Positions 22,169 to 33,854 of a DNA stretch of 64,000 nt are shown here, piece after piece (the first letter of the stretch is position 1; each line of letters starts with the position of its first letter). Position numbers and translations under genes: made by a program. The notes beneath the pieces are model-generated. The model ran no database searches. It saw nothing but the letters and a program-made list of their open reading frames with translations, and was not told the DNA's origin. This DNA comes from Gloeopeniophorella convolvens (taxonomy: Eukaryota > Basidiomycota > Agaricomycetes > Russulales), in contig WTXD01000008.1 in the NCBI GenBank assembly GCA_022496205.1, positions 186,001 through 250,000 of the forward strand, given 5' to 3'.

Positions 22169-25100
22169 CTACCGGACAGGAATCCCAGGGCGTAGAGGCG
22201 ACGGTGAAGGAGATGGTCTGCCATTTGCAGGCTCGCTTTGTGATGACGAAAGAACCAGCACGATCGCGCTGTTCTGTTGGCACACCATTTCGAGCTCCTT
22301 GCCGCCCCATAAGCGCACCCCTGGTTCCAGGGGAAGGGTATCCTCCTGCTCTGTCTCAGGCGAATCCGTAGTATCGCCGTTCGGCGACAGCAAGATGTCA
22401 AGCTCCTCCTGCTCAAGCTTTCCTGGCCCTTGGCGGTGGTAGACCTGGCTGCGTGACTTGGACCGCACGTGTGTTGCTGGCAAAGAGCCGTTGACGCGGC
22501 TACCCCGCTGCGGCGACAATGGCTGTATCCGAGCCTGCGGGAAGAGCTGGGTGGAGGCCGAGAACGCCGAGCGCGGATTGTCCCAGTCACCCGAGGTTGG
22601 TGGGATCAAGGTCTCCTGCAGCACGCGGAAAGCAATCTGTTCCGCCGCGCGGTAGAACTGACTGGAGCTGGCAGCTTGCGCTTGTTGCCCGGAGCTTGCC
22701 ACGTCAATCTGGCGCTTCAGAGAGACGGTCCAGTTGTGCCGCATAACAGGGTCGTCGACGCTGAACATGTACCGGCGCTTCTCGTGCTCGTGGTTGACGA
22801 ACGCGACCTGGAACGTGTTCCGCATGAAGCTGCGTTCGACGACGATGGGGCTGCTCAACGGGAGGCCTGTGTAAAGCAGAGCGGTTGCTCCAGAGCGCGA
22901 GAATGACACCGTTTTGAGTCCAAGGGCCGAGCCGGTGATGCGGAACGACGCCTCTGCCGAACGGTTGAAGGTCAGGTACGGCGGGTCGAAGATGAGCTCG
23001 TTCCCGTGCAGATGGATGATGAGCGACGGGTCAGCCTGGGGGATGCGAACGATGACGGGCTCGGATTGCATACGATAGGTGAGTCGTGAGGGGATAGGGC
23101 GCTTAAAGACGATGATCTGATCGGGCGTCGTCGAGTAGGCCGTACTGCGAGCCTGCGAGAGCGGCTCCCGCCTGACCGAACCGTGAATCCTATCGAGCAG
23201 CTCGTCCGAGACGAAACATCGTGGGTCGTACCGCCGGAACGCATCAATGAAATCGCGGCTGGTCACGTTGCGCTTGATCTGTGTAGATTTCCAAGGATCT
23301 TGAACGACGCCGCCATACAGGACGTCATTCAACTGGATGATGGCGCGGACGAGCCGGATGGCGAGGTCTTTTCCGTACGCGATCAGATCGGCATTCGCAT
23401 CGTACCACCGACTGGCGAACGAGTCCGAGACGTACTCCAGAGGATTGGCGTGTCGGGAGGGAGCCGCGAGGTGTATAGACTGGAGGAAGACGCGAAGCGC
23501 CTTGTCGATCCGCACGCCACCGAACCCGAAGTTCTCGATGAACGCCTTGAGCACGACCTTTGACGTCCGCCGCGACAGATAGTCTCCCAATTTGGCTCTG
23601 TCCAGATCCAAAGTCCTGAACAGCAGCTGGCCGAGGACCACGGGATCGTCCCGCGTCTGTGACTTCTCGAAGAAGTGAGAGATGGCGTTATCCGTGTCCT
23701 TGGCGAACTGCACGACGAATGTCCGGATGAGAGGATTCCGGCTGATCGAAGCGAACGAGTTGAGCGGGAGATCGTCCCGATCTGCCGTGAACCGCACGTC
23801 CCGCAGTTGTACGACGCTCTTGATGATGAACTTCCGGTCCAGAGGTGAGGGCTTTGTATCCAAAAGTGCATCGTGGTCGTGCGTGACGGGCTTAGCGACC
23901 ACGAGGATGTCGTTGAACAGGAAAAGGAAGCGGTCCTTCACCGTGTTTGAGTTTGCGACCTGAAGCACTTGCGAAGATAATAGCAGCTTCCGTGGCGGAT
24001 CGTCGACTAACGAGCCGCCTGATGGACCACGCGATCCGCGGCCCAGCATCTCGTCCAATCGCTCGAGCACCATGCTGCTTGGTGTTCGCGAGACAATAGG
24101 CGGGGAGCGCTCTGGTGAGGACGGCGATGATGGCGAGGACTGGCTGGCGTAGTCGTCCAACGAGGACGTTGGATCAGGCGTGGCGGAAGAGTTGGCGTCC
24201 GGAGCAGGCGACATGGAGTGGAGTTGATGGGCGGGAGACGCCGCATAGTGCGCGTCTCCGTTCGAAGCACGGCCATGAGGCAATTCGTACGGCAGCTTGT
24301 CTCGAGCAGGGGTTTCCGGCGTGGACGAGCCCTCCTGGGAGGGAGTTTCGATTGCCACAGAGTCGTGACCGTCTTGTGGAGGCTCCGCGCCTTGTGCATT
24401 CGCCTCCTGGGTAGTAGTTGGAGTCCTCGATGCGTCTTCCCACTCTACCAACAAATCATTTTGCTGCTGGCTGCTGAGTAGCTCTGTCAGCGACGGCTTC
24501 ATGGCCATGTCCGAGGGAGCCGGTTGCGACGCGGCGGGAGGTGCCGGAACCTGTTGCTGCAGGCTGGGATACGATGGCTGGGATGATTGGGATGGGAACA
24601 ACCCCTTCGCGCTAAGCCACTTCTTGACACCCTCACGGTTTGTAGGCAACTTCCCGTTGAGCCACCCAGAATTACCGGAAGGTGAGGAAGGAGCATCTAG
24701 AAGCGTTGCAGACGACTGTGGAGACAATGTCGCGGACGGTGAATTCCCAGCACTGAACTTCTGAAGAAGGCGCGTGTCCGAGGCCTGGTGTGACAGCTTG
24801 CGGTCTCGAGAAATCTCAGGGGAAGGCTGCGGCGTACGTGAGGATGCGGAGCCTGAACTAATGGCAGAGAACTCGTCCAAGGTTGGCTGTGACACAATAT
24901 CAGGTGACGAGGCGTTCAGCGACAGTCCGCCGCCCCGAGCACGACGCTCTTCCTCCAATCGCTTCATGCCCGGGAATGGGAACAGTTTTGCGTCACCACC
25001 ATACTTGAGCAGTGTCTCGCTTGATGCAGGTGGCACAGGAGAGACACCGCCAGGTGAGCTAGGGAAGTATGGAGAAGCGAACTCTGTTTATGGGTTGTGA

Positions 25101-27427
25101 GCCGAATGCGTGAAATAGTGGTAGATCCCTCAATTACCTTTGTCTGGCTTTGAGTTGCTCGTCAGACTGGCCCCACTCTCCCTGCTTGTGCTCGAATCAG
25201 TGTTGTTTGTGCGTTCCCTGATGCTATTCGTTCGAGAACGCCTCCCATTACTCGAAGTCGATCGCGCGAACGCGATCTTGACTCTGTCCCACTTGCTCTG
25301 AGAATTGTCGCCATTCTTCTTCGGCGTGGTATCGGTAGCAATTACACGCGGAGGGTCCTCCCACTCTAAGTATTCCGGGTTTGGAGAAGATAGTTCTGCT
25401 TGACTAGGTGATGAGGCTGAGACGTGGGTAGGGAAAATGCGGGATGATGAGTCATCGCTAAGATGCCCGTGGAGGAGGATGGCGGATGAGGGAGACGGTG
25501 GCATGTGGGAGGGCGTCTGTGGCTCCGGAGAGGTTTCGATGTCCACTAAGAGGTCCTTAGAATGTGTAGATACACGAGGTAGAGATTCATCGTCGTCTTC
25601 ATGTTCGTGCTCTTCGGCGTCCGAGTGAGGCTGCGGGGTCGAAGGATGCTCCTCTGGTTCATCCGTGTCCTCTACGTCGTCATATTCGTTATCGTCATGA
25701 ACTGGGATCCTCTCTGGGACTATGAGGAGAGTTAATCATCAACGGGACGCAGGACATGCAACGGAACCAAACTGACCAGGTTCCGCAACCCAACTGATCT
25801 CTCTATCGTATGCGTCACTCCAAGGTGAGCGTCTCGCCGCCTCGTTTTCAACGTGACGCTCTTCTTCCTCCTCTTCCTCTTCATCCTCGCCAAAGCCTTC
25901 CTTTTCATCAACAGGATTGGCGAAGGGTGACTGGTAATCATCTTGTTGACCTTGGGTAGAATCTGGCATATAACCTGAGACGCCAATGTCGCCGGACTCC
26001 ACCAGAGCACTCGGTGCTGCGTCAGAAACGTGGAGAGACCGAATTGAGGCAGGGTGAGGAGGTGAGCCTAGGTGCCCGTTGTACGTCAAACGTGAGATAG
26101 GGGAGGCCGAACCATGATCGTGTTCAGGGGCATCATCCTCTTCTTCGACCACGACGCCTCGTCTTTCCAATGCAGTTTCATATTGGTATGTTGCTGCAGC
26201 GGGAGACTCCCCTGTGAGTTTAGCCAACGCATCTTCACGGCTGCGCTCGACGCTCGGGCTCCTTGGGTTCGGTGTCGGTGTCCGCGCAGGAGTAGCAGAG
26301 CGTATGTCGCGCGTTAGGTCGAAATTAGAGGGGAGTAGCGCCGGTATTGGGAATACGGGGGTGGTCGGTGAGGCAGCTGAGGGGGGTTCACGGTCGTCTA
26401 CAACTGCTGGCCGATTCGTGGAGTTGCGTTTCGAGCGTCGCTTCCGTCGCGTGGGTGTCACGGGTTGAGGATCCTCGCCTCCGCTGGTTTGCTCAGCTTC
26501 CGCCTCCTTTAGACGTTTCCCGAGTTGTCGCATCATCACTTTGCGAGCTGCGCTACGCTCACCACCACTCCCGCTGACAGTATTGTTGCGGAAGATTTTC
26601 CCAGGTAGAGGCGGGGGTGTGGCCGATGGGGACGCGAATGAGGGGTCAAAGGCATCGGAGGAGGTAAGTTGCTGCAGTGCCATTAAGCGTGCTGCGGCAC
26701 TGTTCGAGCGGAAGAGCCCTCGTTGCAAAGCCTCGCGTTGAATCTCCTGAAGGGTAGGGATCATGGGCGTCGGTGGTGACGTTCCGGGATACATCATGCC
26801 AGGCTCCGGTGATGCGAGGAAACGCTGGGCGTGCTGCAGTAGAGCAAAGTGGGCAGGAATGGGCGAGATGAGAGGTGGAGACGTGAAGACTGTAGGCTGG
26901 GGAGCGGACAAGACAGGACCCTCGTCGGGAGAGGAGTCGTTCGCAGAATGAGCAGCATTGGTGGGGACGGGAGATTGCGTGGCTCTGGCTTTGCCTTTGA
27001 AGTCCTTGGAACTACGCCCTCTCGAGCGGGAGCGAGAGCGTCGCCTCGATTTTGTTGGAGTCTCTTCAGGTAGAAGAGGTGTCGCGGGAGGGGATATAAT
27101 AGGCTCCTCCTCTGTCTTGGGGTCGTCGGCCCTAGCTTCACTGTGTTCCGCCTCTACCTCCGGCTCTGGCTCTGGTTCCGGCTCTGGTTGTGGTGGAGTA
27201 ACCTCGACCTCATCCTCGGCTTGGGCCTCAGACATCATAGGGCTGTCGTCATCCATCTGACCAGGCGCATCCCTTTCCTGCCTATCCAGCTGCGATCTCT
27301 CGCCTTCACTGACGGCCTCAACATGCATAGGTGGTCTCCGCCCATCTTTCATGCGTGGAAGGGAGGCGGCGCGTTTGAGCTTCGCGACGGCAAAGGCCCG
27401 CTGTTCGGCAGGCGTTGACAGCTCCAT
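22169..27427 (-). CDS. Large Sec7-PH domain protein with degenerate catalytic site
   Basis: Predicted 1,715-residue protein from exons 27427-25777, 25719-25138 and 25083-22169. The first 1,100 or so residues are low-complexity (Ser/Pro/Glu, an RS-like run SRRRSRSRSRGRS, acidic runs). A Sec7-like domain follows, including LGDYLSRRTSKVVLKAF, GGVRIDKALRVFL and AIRLVRAIIQLNDVLYGG. Then comes a PH domain, ending RRYMFSVDDPVMRHNW. Sec7 domains catalyse GDP release from Arf GTPases using a glutamate in a GDYLGE-like loop; here that loop reads GDYLSRR, so the glutamate appears absent. Fungal Yel1/Syt1-like regulators are the nearest functional analogy, by inference. I chose the ATG at 27427 (MELSTPAEQR) because sequence upstream in the same frame looks non-coding and includes a GTAAGT donor near 27655-27660, perhaps of a leader intron. 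Confidence 0.8.
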
Positions 27428-28440
27428 CTTGTCGATGGGCCGCGGCGAGGGCGGGACTGAGGGGGAAAGAGAGTGGACAGCTGGAAGATGGGTGAGCTGT
27501 GCAACCTCGGGCCCTTGTTGGTCTATATGAAAGGCCCGGCAGCCGGCGGCAAATGACCTGGCGGGGTCGGCGGGAAGAAGGATGTAAGGTTTGCGGCTAC
27601 GTGATGCGCCAATGAACAAGGGCTGTACGTAGAGTGGTTGACAACGGAGAGGGAACTTACTTGTGATGGAGGGGGGATACGACGTATACTGGAGACGAGC
27701 TGTGAGCGCGCCGAGGGGAAAGCGTTCCGTCCGAGCGACGCACGTGGCGGGCCGTCTCCGCCTATTTGACTTTGTGAATCGTGAGCAGATTTTCTGCCTG
27801 CTGTCCTCCACGAGGCTCGCTCGCTGCACGCTTTTCTTCATAAATACCCCGCATTCAGCTCGCTCAATCAGCTGCAGATTCTATCGCTCGCACCCGCGCG
27901 CCTCGTATCTAAAACGTGGTTGGTTTGCCGCAACGTGGGACGCCACCCAGCTCGCGCACAGCATCCTAGCCGCACCCAACCGTGCCGCCGCTCGGGCGCT
28001 CACGTTTATCTTCTCTAGTCGCGAAGACCATAAATTTCAAGACACTGAGCTCATAGTTCCCATGCTCTCAGCCAATCTACAATCTGCATCCTCTCCTGGG
28101 TGCCTTCGGTTGCCTACAGGAAGCGTCGAGTTGCGCCCCACTTGTGCCACTGCACCGGAAAGGACTTGCTATGCGAGTCTTCGAGCATTGCAAGGTTTCA
28201 TCTTACGTCTTTGCCAATGTGGCCATGTTGGCATGTGCCAGGGGCATATCCCTCGGTCTGAGCGCCGACTCCCACGTCCCTGCTTCCTCTCTTCATGGCA
28301 CTGGCACTGGCTCGGGCGTCTGACTACACCAGGCACTCTTCGCGCTCCATCTAACATCTCAGGAATATCCCAGGTACTCCAAAATAGTTCCGTTATCACT
28401 GCATCTAATAAGACCAAGGCCCACACCAGGCCTTATCACG
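27428..28440. other. Upstream region of the Sec7 gene
   Basis: About 1 kb between the flavin-reductase-like gene start side and the Sec7 gene, with the Sec7 promoter expected here. A plus-strand open frame (27663-28481) overlaps the promoter and the 3' end of the next gene but has no motif; I do not call it. A possible 5' leader intron donor (GTAAGT, minus, near 27660) is visible. Confidence 0.45.
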
Positions 28441-29680
28441 TCACGCTTCTCCCGAGCGCCTATCTTCGAGGGCCTGCTTGACATCATTCCAAGCTGGTCT
28501 CTTGAGATTGAAACCCTCTCCAACTCTAGCATATGTGAGGCCTCCAAGCCTAGACACAACCCTCAGCTTGCTTGGGTCGATCCGCAAGCCGTCGGACTGC
28601 AGAACGGAATGGCGAACATGGGCGCATTTCACCCTACTGAGAACCAGAGTTGTCGAAGGCGTCGTTGCGCCATCCGGAAAGATGTCTTGGAAATTGAATA
28701 GCTGGTGAGTCGAACAGGTCACTTTATGGTTAATCGATCGGGGTTTCAGCGGGCAGGGAAAACGCACCTCGCACTCCAGGCTCACTGCGCTTTCCTTTAC
28801 TCTCGCTGGTTTCACATGCAACTGTGAGATGGTATTATTCGTCCGAAATCGAGCCGAAATTTGCTTCAGTCGCTCACGCTGGGTTCCTGGCTCAGTCCAG
28901 ATACTTCCCATTCGCTGACGTCGGACGGTGCCTCAACGGACGTGGCATTGGCAGCCTCGACGTATGGCTCGCTGATCAAATTTACCACGAATTCTCTCGT
29001 CGCAAGAATGTTATCTCTTGTATCCTTGGGTCGTCCGGGGGAAAGCGTGAAGGAGATGCTGACGACCGGGGGGTCATAGGCTACCTGCCAATAAATGCAC
29101 TTAGTTTATGCGTTGTGCATCCTCTCCGCACTTGCCGCTTGAAAGAAGCTGGCAAACGGTGCGCGTTTATGAGACTCGATGTCAGGCTTATGAAGACTGC
29201 GCGTGCGTCGCGTACGCCATACCTGAACGGCGCAAGATTCGGACTGTTTTCAGCCGATAACGTGGACACAAATGCAATGGGCCGCGGGATTATGGCGCTG
29301 GACAGCATTTTGTATATATCCCTAGTAAGACAGCAGCAACCATGTGCTTTAGGTGATGGAAGAAAACGTGTGGTAGGGGATGGGCGAGAAGCGCACGAGG
29401 TTGGTGTCTGTGACATCTCCCATGACTTCCAGCCTTGTTCTCCTTCCGCGTTCCACTCCTCCCCCAGCGGGGTTGCGGAGAGCCCATCACCGATTGCCCA
29501 CGTCGTATTTGGGGCCCTGATCAGCTTAAAAGGGTGCTTGTCCTCGAACGGCGGGCGTTTTGCTACGTCGGGCTTGGAGCCAGAACTAGAGCTTGAAGCA
29601 CGGGCGAGCACGAGGGAAAGAGACCGGCGCGGAATTAATGGCCGCCCGAAAGCTCGGCCGAGTTGTGTGAGGATCATCAT
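28441..29680 (-). CDS. Flavin reductase-like (FMN-binding split barrel) protein
   Basis: Predicted 305-residue protein of the DIM6/NTAB flavin-reductase family, which binds FMN in a split beta-barrel. Exons are 29680-29397, 29321-29223, 29148-29136, 29084-28878, 28821-28768 and 28701-28441. The core is DIYKMLSSAIIPRPIAFVSTL, then NLAPFSFFQAVAYDPPVVSISF with RDNIL and EFVVNLI, and later VKPARVKESAVSLECE and HSVLQSDGLRIDPSKLRVVSRLGGLTYARV. Rebuilding NLAPFSFFQAV requires a 13-base exon followed by an intron with a GC donor (GCAAGT, 29135-29130). The first 40 or so residues are basic and Ser-rich, compatible with a mitochondrial presequence. Substrate is unknown; such proteins reduce free flavin or use FMN as cofactor. 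Confidence 0.85.
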
Positions 29681-30781
29681 GGCCGTTTCAATGAGCAGTA
29701 GGTGGAACCTGCTCTAGCAGGCTGGCGACGCGGGTGAGGGTTGGACGCTGCAATTGTCGCCACCGCTATTACGTAGCAATGATTGGATGTTCCCAGAGCT
29801 ATTCTCGTGCGACCTTCTTCTGAACCACGATCCGTCTTGGGGCTGTTTGGGAGCATACGCTGAATTCTCCGTGGCCAGTGTTGGACTGCTGGACACAAGG
29901 GCACAACGTGGATCACCCACGGGCTACCATTCATTCGCAACCACCGCTGGCTCCCGGCTGGTAGCAACTGCCTCGTGCCTCCCCGAAACGAGATGCTTGC
30001 CACTTCGGAACGGCGGACCTCGTCGGGACCCCGACTCATCACTGCAGGGGTCTGATATCGGCCGGTCGTCGGCGTCGGCTCGCTCTCTACGCCTGGCGCT
30101 GAATTCTCATATACACGGTCTGTCGTTTTGGGCATCTCAGGTTTGGCGCTCTAGGCTGCTTGAACGAAGGCTTCGGGCTTCGGGGAGGACCTGTCTGATA
30201 GACCGCCGGTAATCTCTGAGGTTGCGCTCGGCGACATGCCCGAGGGGTTTCCCACTAAAGCGGTCTTCCATTGCAAACCGAGGCAGCGTTCGACTTGCCC
30301 GTATTCAGTCATCATTTAGCATTATTCGGGGTCAATGTACTCTGTTGGTCGAAGCTACCGCCCTTCCAAAACATTTCTGGGCAGAGAAATGGTCTAGTGC
30401 TGACAGGGTGGTCGAATAAGCACGTAAAGGGTACAGATGGTCACTATCTACCGCGTTGACGTGATCCGCGACCCCGTCGCCGACTCGCAAGATACTGTAC
30501 GTTGTAAAAAGTGGGTTTCGTGACTTCTGCGCTCAGATCTCGGAGCTCAAAGCGATTCGGAAACTCGGCCACCAAGATGCATGATAAATCCGGCCTCGCC
30601 AGTCGTGCCACCTCGCGTCATGCGCGCGTGCGCGCGCGTCGACGCTGACGAAGTTGCGAGCGTGGACGCATCAATGCATCACACCAGCTGACGTCGTCTT
30701 TGTAAGCACGCATACACTTATAACCAGGAAGACTCACGCCGCTCCGACATAGCTTTACTATCACGATCGAGACCATTTACC
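29681..30781. other. Divergent intergenic region, no gene supported
   Basis: A 1.1-kb gap between the flavin-reductase-like gene (minus) and the maleylacetate reductase gene (plus), so it should contain both promoters. Overlapping frames at 29754-30212 (plus) and 29677-30135 (minus) mirror each other and lack motifs. GC-rich alternating CG/TG sequence occurs near 30618-30640. Confidence 0.45.
30718..30724 (+). promoter_or_regulatory. TATA-like element
   Basis: The heptamer TTATAAC lies about 60 bases before the ATG at 30782, a plausible core-promoter position for the maleylacetate reductase gene. Sequence-only call. Confidence 0.4.
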
Positions 30782-32263
30782 ATGGCAAGCGAGTCTGCAG
30801 AACTTTCTGGTGCCTACGCGTGGACTGCCACCCTCAAGGGTGTGTACTACGGCCCCGGCACCATTTCAACCGCTCTCCCCAAGCTCCTTGACGTTCTCGG
30901 AGGTACGAAGGCGCTTATCGTCACCGGAAAGAGTCTCTACAATAAGGTGAGCGATCGTAATAACCCTTGTTTCATCCACCGGCTCACTCTGCGCAAAGAC
31001 CGACGTCGTGAAGAAAGTGGAAGGGATCTTACGCGACCAGAACCGTTACGCAGATACGTTCTATGACATCGGAGAGCATGCTCCTATCGCCGGAATTCGG
31101 GCCGGTGTGGAGGCGGTCAAGAAATCTGGCGCTGATATCATCGTCGCCGTGGGCGGCGGCTCGCCCGTCGACGCTGCAAAGGCCATCATCTATTACCTGC
31201 AGAAGCAGCGCGGCGGAGAGTTCCTACGCCAGATCGCCGTGCCTACAACTCTAAGCGCCGCAGAGTACACCGTACGCGTTGCTTGCCCTTGCTCCCTCTA
31301 CATGCCGTTGTGCTGATTTGCATGCAAGGTCGGCGCGGGCCATACTGACGACAGCGGCAACAAGGCATCCGTCAGCGCGATTGAGCTTGCACCCGCAGGG
31401 ATCATCCTTGATGCGGAACTCACACTAGCCACACCCGAGAAGCTTTGGTATGCGCTTACCAGAAACGACGCATCAATGAAGATGACATTCAATTACACCG
31501 TGTAGGCTTTCTACAGGAATCCGTGCTCTGGACCATGCTGTCGAGCACCTTTATCGCCCCTATGTGACCCCTCCGCAAAAAGTACTTTGCTACGGCGCCA
31601 TCGCCGATCTCTTCAAGTATCTACCAAAGTCCAAAGCTGACCCAAGCGACGTCAACGTACGTCAAAAGCTGCAAATCGCATCATGGATGAGCATGTGGCC
31701 TGTGAGGATAGAGAAGTATAGGTGAGTAATGATCCACACAGTTCTTTGGCCTTGAGGATTGATGGGCCCTCTGTCAGTGCAATTGGATTGTCACACTCCC
31801 TTGGTCACAAGCTCGGCGCGACCTACAGCATTCCACATGGCGTGACTTCCGTAAGGGCCTTTTAAGGGTCAAGTCATCTTTCACTCACTCAGCTCGATTG
31901 CAGTGCCTCACACTGGCCCCGACCGTCAAGCTGCAGTCCAGGATTGCCTCTGCAGAAAACAAGCAATGGTTGTCTGGGGCATTGTACCAACTTCATCAAC
32001 CTTCGACAGGATCGGTTGAGGGCGACGTTGCGAAGCTTGGAGAACTTATTCACGAGTGCGTTTCTTTCGAGAGATTATTTCGTGGGCTGTTGCTGAAAGT
32101 GGTGCTCAGGCTTGTGGTGAACCTGGGTCTCAAATCGAACCTCGAGCAGTACAAAGTCCCGAAGGAAGATATCCCAGTCATCGCTGAGCGTACTTTGGGC
32201 CCGCAGAACGAGCTCTTCGGCGATGTAGTCAGCCTATTAGAGGGGATCTATCCGTCTGCGTGA
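30782..32263 (+). CDS. Maleylacetate reductase (iron-containing alcohol dehydrogenase family)
   Basis: Predicted 383-residue cytosolic enzyme that should reduce maleylacetate to 3-oxoadipate with NAD(P)H, the last step of hydroxyquinol ring-cleavage routes used on lignin-derived aromatics. Exons are 30782-30946, 30999-31271, 31329-31447, 31506-31721, 31778-31850, 31904-32055 and 32110-32263. Family marks are VYYGPGTI near the start, the nucleotide-binding VAVGGGSPVDAAKAI, AVPTTLSAAEYT, GIRALDHAVEHLY and HSLGHKLGATYSIPHGVTS, whose histidines lie at the metal or catalytic position of the superfamily. Length matches the family. The 5' side has a TATA-like box. The aromatic-degradation role fits the peroxidase gene found later in the window, though the genes are 25 kb apart. 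Confidence 0.88.
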
Positions 32264-33032
32264 GGCGTGAGGCTGAACCTCCTAGAACCAATCCCTGTAT
32301 AACAGATGCGCCTTTTCCATCAAGAATGACAGTACAATATGAGTCGCTTCGCGTACCTTTATGCAGATCTGTGGGCGAGTATGTGTATTTCACTCGTGAC
32401 GTCCTCGTAGTGGCCCACGCGACGCTGCGCACGTCGTGGCGACTTCTACTTATGACCTGATCCGGTTCTGGACCCACCGCAACATCATAGCCCCACTGTA
32501 CGCACGGACGTTCGGTGCGCCATTGTCAGCTTGCCACCGGACAACTGGATGTCTCGTTCGTTCTCCGGAAGCGGGCGTACGTACTGGGATGAATTTCCGT
32601 TGGTGCGCACCTCGCTGCGCTGTACACGTGCCCTCTATAGGCTGCAGTGTTCACATCACTGCCGATGCACGAGATGCTTTGGATGACTCTCCCAACCTGC
32701 CTTCCCGCTCAGGCCTTTCAGAGCGTCTACAGCGTTTCGCTTTACGCACCATTTCATGGTGAACACTGGGCGGCATCGAGTAATCGTCGAAAGGACGGCC
32801 TCCTTGCCCCCTTACACGGAGGGCAGCGCTGTAAGGAAATCATACAGCGACACCCTTTTGTGGGTTCACTCGATGACATCGCCGTGCAGTGGGATACAAC
32901 ATGTCTGAAACTTTCGATAGGTATCAGGGACACACTGATTCATGTTAGAATGCACATAAATACCATGGGCCGAAACGTTAAACCGGCAACAGGTATGAAT
33001 CTCACCGCTGCAACATGGTCTTGTCAACGAAG
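32264..33032. other. Convergent intergenic region, nothing recognised
   Basis: Between the maleylacetate reductase gene (plus) and the P-loop NTPase gene (minus). The plus frame 32647-33042 has no motif and no splice partner, and it runs into the 3' end of the NTPase gene. I see no repeat. Confidence 0.45.
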
Positions 33033-33644
33033 CTACATTTGAACGGCACGACGTACAACGGCTACCCGTTCTTCGAGCCACCTACATCCCTCTCCAACTT
33101 CGTAGTATGCTATGCCGAGATCGCGCAATAAGGTTCGAAAGACGCGGATGCATCCCCATTGATCTTCGAGGCTCCTCACACCGTCGTCGACCATCCATTC
33201 TGCGATGGGGAGGAGAAGGAAAAATGTCGATTGCCGATAAGCCGGGAGTGTCGCTTGAAACTCCGGCGACGACAACAAAGTCCGCGAGCGGGTTCCGCCG
33301 TCGTCCGCATCGTTCAATGCAGCGTAGACCACTGCGTCTACTGCAGACCTGTCGCTCAGTACGATTCTTCGGCCACCCGTACTCCTCGCAGCGTCGCGTG
33401 CGCGCGTGTCTTGCCTCAGCTGCGCTTGCATGATGGCGGCCTGCATCTCCACCCTCCCGACGTCCTTCCGTGAAAAGCCTTGCTCCCTCATGACTCCGCG
33501 GGCGACCTCCGTTATGAAAACGCCCCCATCCAAACCCAAGCGCGCTGCGAGCGAGTTGCACAATGTGGTTTTCCCCGTAGACGAGGGTCCAACAATGTAG
33601 ATAGCTTTGACAGATTGGAAGGTCGACGTCTGGGTGGTGTCCAT
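33033..33644 (-). CDS. Small P-loop NTPase (NadR/Ttd14-like AAA domain)
   Basis: Intronless gene for a predicted 203-residue protein. The Walker A motif is GPSSTGKTTLC at about residues 19-29. An SDRSAVDAVVYAAL segment near residues 97-110 resembles the DR-containing lid of NadR-type nucleotide kinases, followed by a beta strand FFLLLP. This matches a family of small ATPases with kinase-like folds (NadR and Ttd14 are named members); the substrate is unknown. It is transcribed away from the RdRP-helicase gene, with only 210 bases between the two starts, so the two could share a promoter region. The start is the ATG just before TTQTSTFQSVKAIYIVGPS, giving a short N-terminus before the first strand. 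Confidence 0.8.
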   Translation of the reverse strand: MDTTQTSTFQSVKAIYIVGPSSTGKTTLCNSLAARLGLDGGVFITEVARGVMREQGFSRKDVGRVEMQAAIMQAQLRQDTRARDAARSTGGRRIVLSDRSAVDAVVYAALNDADDGGTRSRTLLSSPEFQATLPAYRQSTFFLLLPIAEWMVDDGVRSLEDQWGCIRVFRTLLRDLGIAYYEVGEGCRWLEERVAVVRRAVQM

Positions 33645-33806
33645 GGGGTCTTTGGTTTCCTCGCCACCGTTCGATCCTCGGTTTTACATGCTGCGCATTC
33701 TGGGCGCCCGTTGGTGTGTGTCATCAGTCTTCGTGACGATCCAGGAAAATCTAGTCCTACTTCAGGCTATCGATTCCTCCCACCTCCTCGAGGCCTGCCT
33801 TCCTGG

Positions 33807-33815
33807 TATATAAAG
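33807..33815 (+). promoter_or_regulatory. TATA box of the RdRP-helicase gene
   Basis: TATATAAAG lies 40 to 48 bases before the ATG at 33855. It is the clearest TATA box in the window. It implies a very short leader and supports 33855 as the true start rather than an internal methionine. Confidence 0.55.
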
Positions 33816-33854
33816 CGGTGCTGCGCACCAGCCGTGACTTCGACCTCCCACACG

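Noticed and set aside
27663..28481. A 272-codon plus-strand frame between the Sec7 and flavin-reductase-like genes
   Set aside because: No domain, signal or splice support; it overlaps the promoter of one gene and the last exon of the other on the opposite strand.
29677..30212. Overlapping frames on both strands upstream of the flavin-reductase-like gene
   Set aside because: They mirror each other's open stretches, lack motifs and cover a region expected to hold divergent promoters.
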